From the NCBI GenBank assembly GCA_963837945.1, contig CAWIQD010000001.1, positions 62,001-126,000 of the forward strand: a stretch of DNA of 64,000 bases. Reading direction: 5' to 3'. Under the pieces are notes generated by a model that searched no databases, was not told the origin of the DNA, and saw nothing but the letters and a program-made list of their open reading frames with translations. The DNA is from CAVUBL01 sp963837945 (lineage in GTDB: Bacteria; Acidobacteriota; Thermoanaerobaculia; Multivoradales; DATKCC01). The position numbers were made by a program, and so were the translations under genes. Shown here in pieces: positions 8,210 through 16,806 of the stretch (its first letter is position 1; the number at the start of each line of letters is the position of its first letter).

Positions 8210-9787
8210 CTAGATGGAGAGCTTCTCCACCCGGCTGCGGCGCGAGGTGACCATGTCGAACAGCCAGCGGCTGACGAACAGGGCCGTGAAGATCGACCAG
8301 ATGATGCCCACCGACAGGGTCACCGCGAAGCCGCGGATCGGTCCCGTGCCGAACTGGAACAGGAAGAGGGCGGCGATCAGGGTGGTGATGTTGGCGTCGA
8401 AGATCGACGAGCGCGCCTTCTCGAAGCCGTTGAGGATGGCGGACTTGACCGTCCGGCCGCGGTGCAGCTCCTCGCGGATGCGCTCGAACACCAGCACGTT
8501 GGCGTCGACCGCCATGCCGACGGTCAGGATGATGCCGGCGATGCCCGGCAGGGTCAGCGTGGCGTGGAAGTAGGCGAGCGAGCCGAACACCAGGATCACG
8601 TTGAGCGTCAGGGCGACGACCGCGTTGATGCCGCTGCCCTTGTAGACCACCAGCATGATGAGCACCACCAGGATGCCCCCGATCACGCCGGAGCGCAGCC
8701 CCTCGCGGATCGAGTCCTGGCCGAGCGACGGCCCGACCGTGCGCTCCTCCAGGTACTCGATGCCGGCGGGCAGGGCGCCGGAGCGCAGGGTGGTCACCAG
8801 GTCCTGCACCTCCTGCTGGGTGAACTGCCCCTCGATCATCCCGCGGTCGTCGATCCGGCTGTTGATCCGCGGCGCGGAGACCACCTTGCCGTCGAGGATG
8901 ATCGCCAGGCCCCGGCCGACGTTGTCGCCGGTCGCCTTGCCGAACTTCTGGGCGCCCTCGGGGCTGAGGTTGAAGTTGACCACCGGCTGCTGGAACTCCC
9001 CGCTGCCGGTGTGCGCGTTCTTCAGGTCGCGGCCGGTGATCACGCTCGAGGCCTGCACCGCGTAGTAGCGGTGGCCGACCAGCTGGTGGCTGTCCGGGTC
9101 GCGGACCTCCTCCTCCATGATCACCACGTTGTCGGGGAGCTTGCCGTTGTAGTGCGAGAGGATCTCCTCGCGGGTCGACGCCGAGCCACCGCCGTCCGGG
9201 TAGTCCACCATCCGGAACTCGAGGAAGGCGGTGCTCTTGATCAGCTCCTTGACGCGCTCGGGATCGTCGACGCCCGGGAGCTGGACGATCAGCCGCTCCT
9301 TGTCCTTCTGCTCCTCGATCACCGGCTCGGTGACGCCGAAGGCGTCGATCCGGTTGCGGATCGTCTGGCGGGCCTGCTGCACCGCCAGGCGCCGGGTCTC
9401 GTCCTCGTAGCTCTCCTTCATGGTGAAGACCAGGCGGCCGTTTTCGCGGCTGTAGGTCCAGGAGCCCTTGAGGTACTTGTCGTAGATGTCGGCGACGGTG
9501 TCGGCCTTGTCGGCGGGCACCCCGCCGAGCTCGAAGGTCGTCTCGCCGGTGCGCTTGGCGGCGACGCCGGCGATCCCTTCGTCCTTCAGCAGGCGCACGG
9601 CCGAGTCCATGCTCGACTCGGTCTCGGCGCGCACCGCGTCGTCGGTCTTGACCTTGAGCACGAGGTGCATGCCGCCGCGCAGGTCGAGACCGAGCTTGAG
9701 CTTCTGTTTCAACGGGTAGGCCGAGGCGACGAGCACGCCCACCACGACCAGGATCAGCAGGCCACGCCAGAGAAGGCTGCGGTTCAT
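8210..9787 (-). CDS. secD: protein translocase subunit SecD
   Basis: Partner of SecF in the accessory translocase. The 525-residue product has an N-terminal helix at about 6-25, LGLDLRGGMHLVL near 34, the large periplasmic P1 domain, and six C-terminal membrane helices including the VDANVLVFERIREE motif near 430. Length fits the shorter SecD class. It starts 3 nt after yajC, so the two are coupled. Confidence 0.96.
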   Translation of the reverse strand: MNRSLLWRGLLILVVVGVLVASAYPLKQKLKLGLDLRGGMHLVLKVKTDDAVRAETESSMDSAVRLLKDEGIAGVAAKRTGETTFELGGVPADKADTVADIYDKYLKGSWTYSRENGRLVFTMKESYEDETRRLAVQQARQTIRNRIDAFGVTEPVIEEQKDKERLIVQLPGVDDPERVKELIKSTAFLEFRMVDYPDGGGSASTREEILSHYNGKLPDNVVIMEEEVRDPDSHQLVGHRYYAVQASSVITGRDLKNAHTGSGEFQQPVVNFNLSPEGAQKFGKATGDNVGRGLAIILDGKVVSAPRINSRIDDRGMIEGQFTQQEVQDLVTTLRSGALPAGIEYLEERTVGPSLGQDSIREGLRSGVIGGILVVLIMLVVYKGSGINAVVALTLNVILVFGSLAYFHATLTLPGIAGIILTVGMAVDANVLVFERIREELHRGRTVKSAILNGFEKARSSIFDANITTLIAALFLFQFGTGPIRGFAVTLSVGIIWSIFTALFVSRWLFDMVTSRRSRVEKLSI

Positions 9788-9790
9788 CGG

Positions 9791-10129
9791 TTACTTCCCT
9801 CCTGCGGTCTCGGGCTCGCCCTGGAGCCCGGCGATCGCCGACTTCGAGACTCGGACCTTCGTGTTGTCGGCGATCTTCAAGAACACGACGGCTTCCTCCA
9901 TGCCCGCCACCTCGCCGTGGAGGCCGCCGTTGGTCACCACGCGGTCGCCCTTCTTGAGCGCGTCGAGCATCGCCTGATGGGCTTTCTGCCGCTGGCGGGC
10001 CGGCCTGATCAACAGCCACCAGAAGACGATGAAGATCAGCACGAAAGGCGCGATCTGGGCGAGCACCTGGAACGTCGGGCTCTGGGCCTGTTGCAAGAGC
10101 GCCGGGGCGATCTGGATCATCGGGTTCAT
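9791..10129 (-). CDS. yajC: preprotein translocase subunit YajC
   Basis: Small single-span inner-membrane protein associated with SecDF. The 112-residue product has a short periplasmic N-terminus, a membrane helix at about 25-43 (APFVLIFIVFWWLLIRPARQ) and the conserved cytoplasmic KKGDRVVTNGGLHGEV segment. It sits in the standard tgt-yajC-secD-secF order. A second Met three codons in is an alternative start. Confidence 0.95.
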   Translation of the reverse strand: MNPMIQIAPALLQQAQSPTFQVLAQIAPFVLIFIVFWWLLIRPARQRQKAHQAMLDALKKGDRVVTNGGLHGEVAGMEEAVVFLKIADNTKVRVSKSAIAGLQGEPETAGGK

Positions 10130-10219
10130 CGGTTCCCTTTCTGGGGCTCGATCGGTCGTCGGGTCGGGCGCGGCGCGGTCCGCCGCACGAGCTGCCAGGC
10201 CGCTCCGGTCACTGGATCC

Positions 10220-11389
10220 TCAAAGGGTAGGGGTTCGAGAGCTTCCCGCCGAGGGCCTGACGGCCGGACCTCCGGGTCCGCTCCGAGCCGCGCTCCTGGC
10301 GCTCGGCGACCCGGCCAGCGAATCCAGCCTGCCGGACGCGGTAGCTTGGCGAATATCGGCCATAAAGTCAAGGTAAAAGCTCAGGTTGTGGACCGTCGCG
10401 AGCACCATGCCGGTGATCTCGCCGGCGCGCACCAGGTGCGCCAGGAACGCCCGGCTGACCCGCCGGCAGGTGGGGCAGGAACAGTCCGGGTCCGGCGGAC
10501 CCGGGTCGTCCCGGTACCGGGCGTTCTTGAGCCGCACGGGCCCCGAGCGGGTGAACAGCTCGCCGTGGCGAGCGTTGCGCGCCGGCAGCACGCAGTCGAA
10601 GAGGTCGATCCCCGACGCCACCGCGTGCGCGATGTCCTCGGGGCGGCCGACGCCCATCAGGTAGCGGGGCTTGTCGGCGGGCAACCGCAGGGCGGCGTGC
10701 TCCACGGTCGCACGCCGGACCTCGTCCGGCTCGCCGACGCTGACCCCACCGATGGCGTAGCCGTCGAAGTCGAGCGCCGCCAGGTCGGCCGCGGCCCGCG
10801 CGCGTACCGCCGGGAAGGCGCCGCCCTGGACGATTCCGAACAGCCCGCCGGGACCCGGGGCGGCGGCCCATGCCTCGCGGGCCATCCGCGCCCACGAGAG
10901 GGTGCGGGCCGCCGACCGGCAAGCCTCCTCCTCGGCGATCGGCCAGGGCGGGCACTCGTCGAGCACCATCGCGACGTCCACTCCGAGTCGGCGCTGCATC
11001 TCGACCACCGACTCGGGGGTGAAGCGGACGGCCGCTCCGTCGAGGTGGCTGCGAAAGGTCACGCCGCCGTCGTCGAGCCGCCGGCGCGCGGCCAGGCTGA
11101 ACACCTGGTAGCCGCCGCTGTCGGTCAGGATCGGCCGGTGCCAGGCGGCGAAGTCGTGGAGGCCGCCGAGCGCCTCGATGGTCCCGATCCCGGGGCGCAG
11201 GGCCAGGTGATAGAGGTTGGCGAGGAGGATCTGGGCGCCGAGGCCCTCGAGCTCGCCGGGCCCTACGCCCTTGACCGCACCCAGCGTGGCGACCGGCATG
11301 AAGGCCGGCGTCTCGATCGTCCCGTGCGGGGTCGCGAGCTCGCCGCAGCGCGCCGCTCCGTCGGTGGCGGTGACCCTGAAGGAGATCAA
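10220..11389 (-). CDS. tgt: queuine tRNA-ribosyltransferase
   Basis: Exchanges guanine 34 of GUN-anticodon tRNAs for preQ1 in queuosine synthesis. The 389-residue TIM-barrel protein shows LTDSGGYQVFSL near 100, DECPPWP, the nucleophile region FDCVLPARNARHGELFT near 275, and zinc ligands CSCPTC followed by the distal His of VHNL. The start is TTG at 11389, matching the family N-terminus (MISFRVTATDG). About 25 basic C-terminal residues look dispensable. It is 90 nt upstream of yajC, and its 5' leader is formed by the GC-rich tandem repeat at 11394-11563. Confidence 0.95.
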   Translation of the reverse strand: MISFRVTATDGAARCGELATPHGTIETPAFMPVATLGAVKGVGPGELEGLGAQILLANLYHLALRPGIGTIEALGGLHDFAAWHRPILTDSGGYQVFSLAARRRLDDGGVTFRSHLDGAAVRFTPESVVEMQRRLGVDVAMVLDECPPWPIAEEEACRSAARTLSWARMAREAWAAAPGPGGLFGIVQGGAFPAVRARAAADLAALDFDGYAIGGVSVGEPDEVRRATVEHAALRLPADKPRYLMGVGRPEDIAHAVASGIDLFDCVLPARNARHGELFTRSGPVRLKNARYRDDPGPPDPDCSCPTCRRVSRAFLAHLVRAGEITGMVLATVHNLSFYLDFMADIRQATASGRLDSLAGSPSARSAARSGPGGPAVRPSAGSSRTPTL

Positions 11390-11393
11390 CGGC

Positions 11394-11563
11394 TCCCCCC
11401 CGCATCCCCTCGCTCCCCTTCCCTCCCCCAGGGGGGGAAGGGGACGAACGACTGGATCCCCCCCGCATCCCCTCGCTCCCCTTCCCTCCCCCAGGGGGGA
11501 AGGGGACGAATGACCGGATCCCCCCCGCGTCCCCTCGCTCCCCTTCCCGCCTCCAGGGGCCCC
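11394..11563. repeat. three tandem copies of a GC-rich hairpin unit
   Basis: Units 11394-11456 (63 bp), 11457-11518 (62 bp) and a decaying third copy from 11519 to about 11563. Each carries CCCCTCGCTCCCCTTCC followed by its near-complement GGGGGAAGGGG, able to form a stem of about 13 bp. The array lies between lolA and tgt, immediately before the tgt start. Related single copies are at 22588-22640 and, inverted, at 4597-4633. Confidence 0.8.
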
Positions 11564-11587
11564 CGGCCGAGTGTCGGCGGTGCTGGA

Positions 11588-12325
11588 TCACTCGGACGGG
11601 TGGTCGGCCGAGAGGGTCCGGCGCTCGACCCGGTCGGGCAGGTCGAGATGGAAGCGCTCCGCCGGAAGGGCGGCGTTGACCTTGACGTCGGTGAACCGGT
11701 ACTCGGTCACGTCGCCTCCGGGCTCGGCGTAGCGCAGCCGGACGGGCACGAAGCGCGTGCGGTCGATCCACAGGTCGATCTGCTCGATGTGCTTGGCGAT
11801 GCGCGGGTACCGCGGCTCGAGGGTCAGGTGGTAGGGCTCGGCCGTGTCCTTGGGGAATGCCGTCCGCACGTCGAAGTACTCCAACAGGGCCTCGAGCGAG
11901 CCGGAGGCGCCCAGGTACTTCAACACCTGGGCGGAGTAGCGGCCGACGTTCATCACGTCCGCCCGGCCGAGGTCCCGGTACCAGGTGGTCATGGTCTGGT
12001 CGTCGATCAGCACGGTCATCGGGTTGGGCGAGGTGAACTCCCAGCGCACCCGGTCGGGAGCGAGAAACGAGAACACGCCCTGCGCCTCGACCGGCTGGAC
12101 GAACATCTCGCTCTCCTTGAGCTGAGTGAACCGGGCTTCGAGCGTGTGCATCGTGCTCTGCTCCTGCTTGACCCGCTCGAACAGGGCGGCCTGGCGGTCG
12201 GGGAGCGACAGGCCGGGCGCATCGGGGTTCGCGGGCGTGCCCGCGGCGGCGGCGGCCGGCAGGGCGGCCGCGGCGGCCAGGAGGGCGAAGGCGAGGAGCG
12301 GGAAGAGGGATCTCGAAACGTTCAT
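11588..12325 (-). CDS. lolA: outer-membrane lipoprotein carrier LolA-like protein
   Basis: LolA ferries lipoproteins across the periplasm from LolCDE to the outer membrane. The 245-residue product starts at ATG 12325 and has an Ala-rich signal peptide (about 1-28), then the LolA fold: HTLEARFTQLKESEMF, GVFSFLAPDRVRWEFTSP and a later PRIAKHIEQIDLWID strand pattern. No obvious ribosome site precedes the ATG. In-frame sequence upstream overlaps the PPTase gene region and does not resemble LolA. It is the last gene of the run mbtH-thioesterase-PPTase-lolA. Confidence 0.85.
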   Translation of the reverse strand: MNVSRSLFPLLAFALLAAAAALPAAAAAGTPANPDAPGLSLPDRQAALFERVKQEQSTMHTLEARFTQLKESEMFVQPVEAQGVFSFLAPDRVRWEFTSPNPMTVLIDDQTMTTWYRDLGRADVMNVGRYSAQVLKYLGASGSLEALLEYFDVRTAFPKDTAEPYHLTLEPRYPRIAKHIEQIDLWIDRTRFVPVRLRYAEPGGDVTEYRFTDVKVNAALPAERFHLDLPDRVERRTLSADHPSE

Positions 12326-12381
12326 GGGCGACAACAGACAACCGGCCCGCGAAGGCTGGAATTCCGGGCCGGCGACGGCGA

Positions 12382-13140
12382 TCAGGCGCGCCAGAAACGG
12401 GCCGCGATGTCCCGCGGCGGGCCCTCCACGGCCAGCGCCCCCAGGTAGCCGCGGGCCGGCTCGAAGGCGCTCAGGCTCCAGCGCGCCACCTCCTCCGGCT
12501 CCCGGTCGAAGCGCAGGAGGCCCGCCGGGCCGCCGGGATCGAGATCCACCTCGAACTCCGAGGTGGGAAGCGACAGGCCGTCCCCTCGGGCCTTGACGTA
12601 GGCCTCCTTGCGGGTCCAGCCGGAGTAGAAGCCGACCAGGCGCCGGCCCGGGTCCAGGCGCCTGAACACCTCCCGCTCGGCGGGGTGGAAGAAGCGCTCG
12701 ACCAGGGCCGCCGCGTCGTCGAGCTCGCGCAGGGCCTCGAGATCGGCGCCCAGCTCCACCCCGCGCGAGACGGCGACCAGCACGGCGTTGCGCGAGTTCG
12801 AGAGGTTGAAGCGCAGGTCCCACGGCGCGCTCGCCAGGCGCGGCTTGCCCTTCCGTCCGTACTCGAACGCGAGGCCGGCCGGATCGGCGGCGAGGAAACG
12901 GCCGAGGAGGGTCCGCAACAGGCCCCGGCCGGCGGTGAACCGGGCGCGGTGCACGTCGAAGCGGAAGCGCTCCGCCCGCAGGCGCTCGTCGGGCGCGAGC
13001 AGCGCCGCCAGCCGCTCCCGGGCGAGGGGCGGCCGATCCAGGTCCGCCAGCCAGACCTGGACCTCGCCGGCGGGGGGAGGCCCCGGCGAGCCTGCCGGCC
13101 AGAGCGGCTCGAGCGGTGGTGCCTCGGCGTCGCGGACCAT
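12382..13140 (-). CDS. Sfp-type 4'-phosphopantetheinyl transferase
   Basis: Transfers phosphopantetheine from CoA to carrier proteins. The 252-residue, two-lobed protein has the N-lobe FRFDVHRARFTAGRGLLR pattern, then FNLSNSRNAVLVAV, the Mg-binding GADLE near residue 130, FFHPAEREVF, and WTRKEAYVKARGDGL near 175, the standard Sfp signature. It is preceded by a type II thioesterase (29 nt) and an MbtH protein, which points to carrier proteins of non-ribosomal peptide synthesis rather than only the fatty-acid ACP. No NRPS is in the window. Confidence 0.93.
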   Translation of the reverse strand: MVRDAEAPPLEPLWPAGSPGPPPAGEVQVWLADLDRPPLARERLAALLAPDERLRAERFRFDVHRARFTAGRGLLRTLLGRFLAADPAGLAFEYGRKGKPRLASAPWDLRFNLSNSRNAVLVAVSRGVELGADLEALRELDDAAALVERFFHPAEREVFRRLDPGRRLVGFYSGWTRKEAYVKARGDGLSLPTSEFEVDLDPGGPAGLLRFDREPEEVARWSLSAFEPARGYLGALAVEGPPRDIAARFWRA

Positions 13141-13169
13141 GACGCCGGCATTGTAGGAGACGAGGCGCG

Positions 13170-13946
13170 CTAACGGACGCGCGCCGGCTGCAGGTGGCAG
13201 GAGAGCTCCTGAGCGACGATCGCCAGGACCTCGGCCCGGCGCTCGTTGACGAAGAAGTGGCCGCCGTCGAGCAGGTGCCTGCGGAAGACCGCGCGGGTCT
13301 CCTCGGCCCAGGCGTCGAGCTTCTCGGGCGGGACGTCCTCGTCCCGGACGCCGCCCAGGGCCGTGATCGGGACCGGCAGCGGCTCGGGATCGGGCGCGTA
13401 CTCATAGGTCTCGGAGACCGCGAAGTCCCCTCGCAGGATCGGCTCCAGCATGGCCATCAGCTCGCGGTGCTGGAGCACCTCCTCCGGCGTCCCGTCGTAG
13501 CGGCGCAAGGCGGCGAAGAACTCGTCGCTCGGCAGGTCGTGGATCGGGGGCTCGTCGCACGGAGTGCGCGGCGCCGAGCGGCCCGAGACGACGAGGTGCA
13601 CCGGCAGCTCGAGCCCGGCGCGGCCCAAGCGCCGGGTGACCTCGAAGGCGACGGCGGCCCCCAGGCTGTGCCCGAAGAAGGCGAACGGCGGCGCGACCCG
13701 GGCGGCGAGCACCCGCGCGGCCTCGTCGGCCAGGGGCTCGATGGCCCGGAACGGCACCTCCCGGAAGCGGTTCTCCCGGCCCGGGAGCTGGACGGCCTGG
13801 ACCTCCACGCTCGCCGGCAGGCCGCCCGACCAGTCGCGGAAGACCGAGGCGCCTCCGCCGGCGTAGGGGAAGCAGACCAGGCGCAGCGCGGCCTCGGGCC
13901 GAGGCTGGAAGACCTTCAGCCAGCGGTCCTCGAGCGATGCGCTCAC
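13170..13946 (-). CDS. type II thioesterase (GrsT/TEII family)
   Basis: Editing alpha/beta hydrolase that frees misprimed carrier proteins in NRPS/PKS lines. The 258-residue product has the typical opening LVCFPYAGGGASVFRDW, the nucleophile elbow FFGHSLGAAVA near residue 93, the DEPPIHDLP lid segment and the catalytic His in DGGHFFVNE near 235. No signal peptide. It lies between mbtH (25 nt) and the PPTase (29 nt), a classic support trio for a peptide synthetase located elsewhere. Confidence 0.93.
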   Translation of the reverse strand: MSASLEDRWLKVFQPRPEAALRLVCFPYAGGGASVFRDWSGGLPASVEVQAVQLPGRENRFREVPFRAIEPLADEAARVLAARVAPPFAFFGHSLGAAVAFEVTRRLGRAGLELPVHLVVSGRSAPRTPCDEPPIHDLPSDEFFAALRRYDGTPEEVLQHRELMAMLEPILRGDFAVSETYEYAPDPEPLPVPITALGGVRDEDVPPEKLDAWAEETRAVFRRHLLDGGHFFVNERRAEVLAIVAQELSCHLQPARVR

Positions 13947-13971
13947 GTCACCCCACCCCGGGCGACGGCGC

Positions 13972-14214
13972 TCAGCCCTCCCCCTTCTCCGCCTGCTCCC
14001 GCTCCATCTCTTCCATCTTCTTGCGCAGGGAGAGGGGACGCATGTCCGTCCATACCTCCTCGATGTAGTCGAGGCACTCCTGCTTGGTGCCCGACTTGCC
14101 CACCTCGCTCCAGCCGAGCGGGTTCTCGCGGTCCGCCGGCCAGATCGAGTACTGCTCCTCGTGGTTGATCACGACCTTGTAGGTCGTCGTGTCTTCCCGT
14201 TCCCATTGATCCAT
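13972..14214 (-). CDS. MbtH-like NRPS accessory protein
   Basis: MbtH proteins bind and activate adenylation domains of non-ribosomal peptide synthetases. The 80-residue product starts at ATG 14214 behind GGAGG and contains the family hallmarks NHEEQYSIWP, GWSEVGKSG, the ECLDYIEEVWTDMRPLSLR block with both diagnostic tryptophans, and a charged tail. It heads the minus-strand cassette mbtH-TEII-PPTase-lolA. Its presence almost requires an NRPS elsewhere in the genome. Confidence 0.95.
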   Translation of the reverse strand: MDQWEREDTTTYKVVINHEEQYSIWPADRENPLGWSEVGKSGTKQECLDYIEEVWTDMRPLSLRKKMEEMEREQAEKGEG

Positions 14215-14513
14215 CCGAGCCTCCGTCACATCGAGCACCCGGCCTCCGGTGAGGAGACCGCGGCCTGGTCCGCGAGGAAACCTCGCCGGCGATCGCTCCG
14301 GAGCGGCCGCGCGAGGGGGCTCCAGCCCGCGGCGGAGCATCTCGCACCTGGTCGCCGAGATGCAAAACCGCCTCGCCGAGGTCACCGGACCGGAGCACAT
14401 TCCACAAGTGCGGCCCGATCCTCTTTCGTGACGAGATCGGACCGGCCCACGAGCCGCCCGGAAAGGCCCCGAACGAGCCGTGGACAGCGGATTGACGCGC
14501 CTTTCGGCCGCGG
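14215..14513. other. intergenic region between mbtH and the FYDLN gene
   Basis: About 300 bp between divergent genes with no convincing coding sequence. It contains a stem-loop at 14337-14363 (GCATCTCG, 11-nt loop, CGAGATGC) followed by AAAA. The right end leads into the promoter at 14514. I see no clear promoter for mbtH on the minus strand. Confidence 0.5.
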
Positions 14514-14542
14514 TTGACAGCTCTCTGAGCTGGTGCTACCTT
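14514..14542 (+). promoter_or_regulatory. sigma70-type promoter of the FYDLN-acid gene
   Basis: Perfect TTGACA (14514-14519), 17-nt spacer and TACCTT (14537-14542) with an extended TGC just before it. Predicted transcript starts near 14549, some 36 nt before the ATG. It shares spacing and the GGTGCTA context with the pilM promoter. Confidence 0.75.
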
Positions 14543-14584
14543 CGCGGCCTCCCGCGCGGCTTGCGGCGATCAAAGGAGTGCGAG

Positions 14585-14935
14585 ATGCCGGATCTTGGGA
14601 AGAAACACGACTGCTCGGAATGCGGCGCCAAGTTCTACGACATGGGCAAGCCGGAACCGATCTGTCCCCGGTGCGGTACTCCGGTCGCCGACGGCGACGA
14701 GGAGCCCAAGGCCAAGAGCCGCCGCAAGCGCAAGCCGGCCCCGGCGCCGAAGGCACCCGCCCCCGCCGCCGAGGAGACCGAGCCGTTCGAGGCGTCGGGC
14801 GAGGTCGACGACGACGACGACGAGGAGGAGGGGTTCGAAGGCATCGCAGGAGTGATCGACGAGGAGGACATCGACGAGCTCGATGACGACGAAGAAGAGG
14901 ACGACGAGGACTTCGACGACGACCTCGAGGCCTGA
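14585..14935 (+). CDS. FYDLN-acid domain protein (TIGR02300-like)
   Basis: Small protein of unknown function. The 116 residues start at ATG 14585 after AAAGGAG. The N-terminus is a zinc-ribbon-like pair CSEC (about 10-13) and CPRC (about 27-30) with the signature KFYDMGKPEP between them; then a basic Lys/Arg/Pro/Ala linker (about 45-65), then a long acidic Asp/Glu tail (about 78-116). This charge reversal is the defining layout of the family. It has a strong promoter, and its end overlaps folK by 53 nt in another frame. Confidence 0.85.
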   Translation: MPDLGKKHDCSECGAKFYDMGKPEPICPRCGTPVADGDEEPKAKSRRKRKPAPAPKAPAPAAEETEPFEASGEVDDDDDEEEGFEGIAGVIDEEDIDELDDDEEEDDEDFDDDLEA

Positions 14936-15449
14936 CGCGCCCGGCGGCGTCCGCTTCGCGCTCGGCCTCGGGGCCAACCTGGGCGACCGCGAAGCCACCC
15001 TGGCCGCCGCCCTCGCCCGCCTGACCGACGCTCTCGGCCCTCTCGACGTCGCCTCGCTCTATCGCACCGCCCCCCTCTCCCCCACTCCGCAGCCCGACTT
15101 CTTCAACACCGCCGCCACCGGCTTCACGCGCCGGCGGCCCGACGAGATCCTGGCGATCGCCAAGGCCCTGGAGCTCGCCGCCGGACGGCGCCGGGGCCGG
15201 CGCCTGGGCCCGCGGCCGCTCGACGTCGATCTGCTGGTCTACGGCGACCTCACCTCGGACCGCCCGGAGCTCGCCCTCCCCCACCCCGGCCTCGCCCAGC
15301 GGCGCTTCGTGCTCGCCCCGCTGGCCGACGTCGCACCGGAGCTGGCGGTGCCCCCGGAGGGCCGCACCGTCGCCGAGCTCCTCGCCGCCTGCCGCGACCG
15401 CGGCCGGGTCGAACGGATCGGGTGGTCGTCGCAGGTCGAGGTCGAGTGA
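14883..15449 (+). CDS. folK: 2-amino-4-hydroxy-6-hydroxymethyldihydropteridine pyrophosphokinase
   Basis: Transfers pyrophosphate from ATP to the pterin alcohol in folate synthesis. The 188-residue product has the opening ALGLGANLGDRE near residue 25, LYRTAPLSPTPQPDFFNTA, a GPRPLDVDLLVYGD active-site segment near 120 with the metal-binding Asp pair, and PHPGLAQRRFVLAPLADVAPEL. The only start codon in frame is ATG 14883, inside the acidic tail of the preceding gene. The first 20 residues are poorly conserved Thr/Arg-rich sequence, so the two genes are probably translationally coupled by overlap. Confidence 0.92.
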   Translation: MTTKKRTTRTSTTTSRPDAPGGVRFALGLGANLGDREATLAAALARLTDALGPLDVASLYRTAPLSPTPQPDFFNTAATGFTRRRPDEILAIAKALELAAGRRRGRRLGPRPLDVDLLVYGDLTSDRPELALPHPGLAQRRFVLAPLADVAPELAVPPEGRTVAELLAACRDRGRVERIGWSSQVEVE

Positions 15450-15491
15450 CCCGCAACGCCGAAAGCGGATTCCGGGAGGTGGCGTCCCGAT

Positions 15492-16787
15492 CTAGAGAAT
15501 CTCGATCTTGTGATCCACCGGGCGAGGCTCGAGGGTCTCGCCCTCGGTGCGCGCGATGAAGGCCGCGGCCGTCAGGTCGCCGGTCACGTTGACCGCGGTG
15601 CGCAGCATGTCGAGGATCCGGTCGACTCCCAGGATGAGGGCGATCCCGGCCGCCGCCTCGGCCCCCCCGATCCCCACCGATTGCAGGACCAGGATGAGGA
15701 TGATGATCCCCGCGCTCGGCACGCCCGCCGCGCCGATGCTGGCGAGGGTGGCGGTGAGCACGATGGTGAGCTGCGCCCCGATCCCCATCGGCAGGGCGTA
15801 GATCTGGGCGATGAACATCGCCGCCACGGCCTGGTAGAGGGCGGTGCCGTCCATGTTCACCGTCGCGCCGAGCGGCAGCACGAACGACGCGACCTGGTTC
15901 GAGACCCCGAGGTCCTCCTCGGCGGTCTCCATGGTGACCGGCAGGGTCGCGTTCGAGCTCGAGGTCGAGAAGGCGACGAGCGGTGCCTCGGCGATCCGCC
16001 GGTAGAACGTCGACGGCTTCATCTTCACCAGGAAGCGGACGATCAGGGCGTAGGTACCGAAAGCGTGCAGGAGCAGGCCGGCGACCACGGTCAGGGCGTA
16101 GAACAGCAACGAGCGCAGCAGGTCGAGGCCGAAGCGCGAGACCACCGCCGCGATCAGCACGAACACGGCGTACGGCGCGAGCTTCATGATCCAGTCGATG
16201 AGGACCATCACCGCGTCGTTGACCCCCTCGGCCACCCGCAGCACCGCCTGGCGGCGCTCGGCCGACACCTGGGTGATCGCGGCGCCGAACAGGATGGTGA
16301 AGACGATCAACGGCAGCAGGTCCATGTTCGCGGCCGCCGCGACCGGGTTGCGCGGAATCATGTCGAGCAGCACGTCCTCGATCGACGGCCGCTTCGCCGC
16401 CAGGGCCATCTTCTCCCCCGCCTCGCCGGCGAAGCTCGCCGACAGGCGGTCGCGGGTCCCGGGGTCGATCCGGGAGCCGGGCCGCACCAGGTTCGAGAGC
16501 GCGAGGCCGATGAGCACCGCGATCGCGGTGGTCACGAGGTAGTAGGCGACCGTCTTGCCGCCGATCCGGCCGAGCTTGCGCAGGTCGCCGAGCGATGCCG
16601 TGCCGATCAGCAGGCTGGCCACCACCAGGGGCACGACCACCATCGTGATCAGGCGGATGAAGGCGGTGCCGACCGGCTCGAGGGCGAGCAGCGTCCGGGC
16701 GAGCCAGGCGATGTCCATGAGGTTCGCCAGGAGGCCGAGGACGACACCCGAGACCAGGCCGATCAGGATCTTGGTGTGGAGGGCCAT
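15492..16787 (-). CDS. sodium/proton:dicarboxylate symporter (DAACS/SDF family)
   Basis: Inner-membrane carrier for dicarboxylates or acidic amino acids driven by cation gradients. The 431-residue product has the eight-helix plus two-hairpin plan of GltPh-type proteins: a Ser-rich hairpin STSSSNATLPVTM near 275, the NMDGTALY motif near 310 and GVPSAGIIILILVL near 355. Length is typical. The exact substrate cannot be told from sequence. It lies 19 nt downstream of the TPR-like gene on the same strand. Confidence 0.92.
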   Translation of the reverse strand: MALHTKILIGLVSGVVLGLLANLMDIAWLARTLLALEPVGTAFIRLITMVVVPLVVASLLIGTASLGDLRKLGRIGGKTVAYYLVTTAIAVLIGLALSNLVRPGSRIDPGTRDRLSASFAGEAGEKMALAAKRPSIEDVLLDMIPRNPVAAAANMDLLPLIVFTILFGAAITQVSAERRQAVLRVAEGVNDAVMVLIDWIMKLAPYAVFVLIAAVVSRFGLDLLRSLLFYALTVVAGLLLHAFGTYALIVRFLVKMKPSTFYRRIAEAPLVAFSTSSSNATLPVTMETAEEDLGVSNQVASFVLPLGATVNMDGTALYQAVAAMFIAQIYALPMGIGAQLTIVLTATLASIGAAGVPSAGIIILILVLQSVGIGGAEAAAGIALILGVDRILDMLRTAVNVTGDLTAAAFIARTEGETLEPRPVDHKIEIL

Positions 16788-16806
16788 GGCACGTCCTCCG
16801 GGGACC

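Noticed and set aside
8462..12448. 1328-codon open frame on the plus strand
   Set aside because: Antisense to secD, yajC, tgt and lolA and crosses the repeat array; low-complexity shadow.
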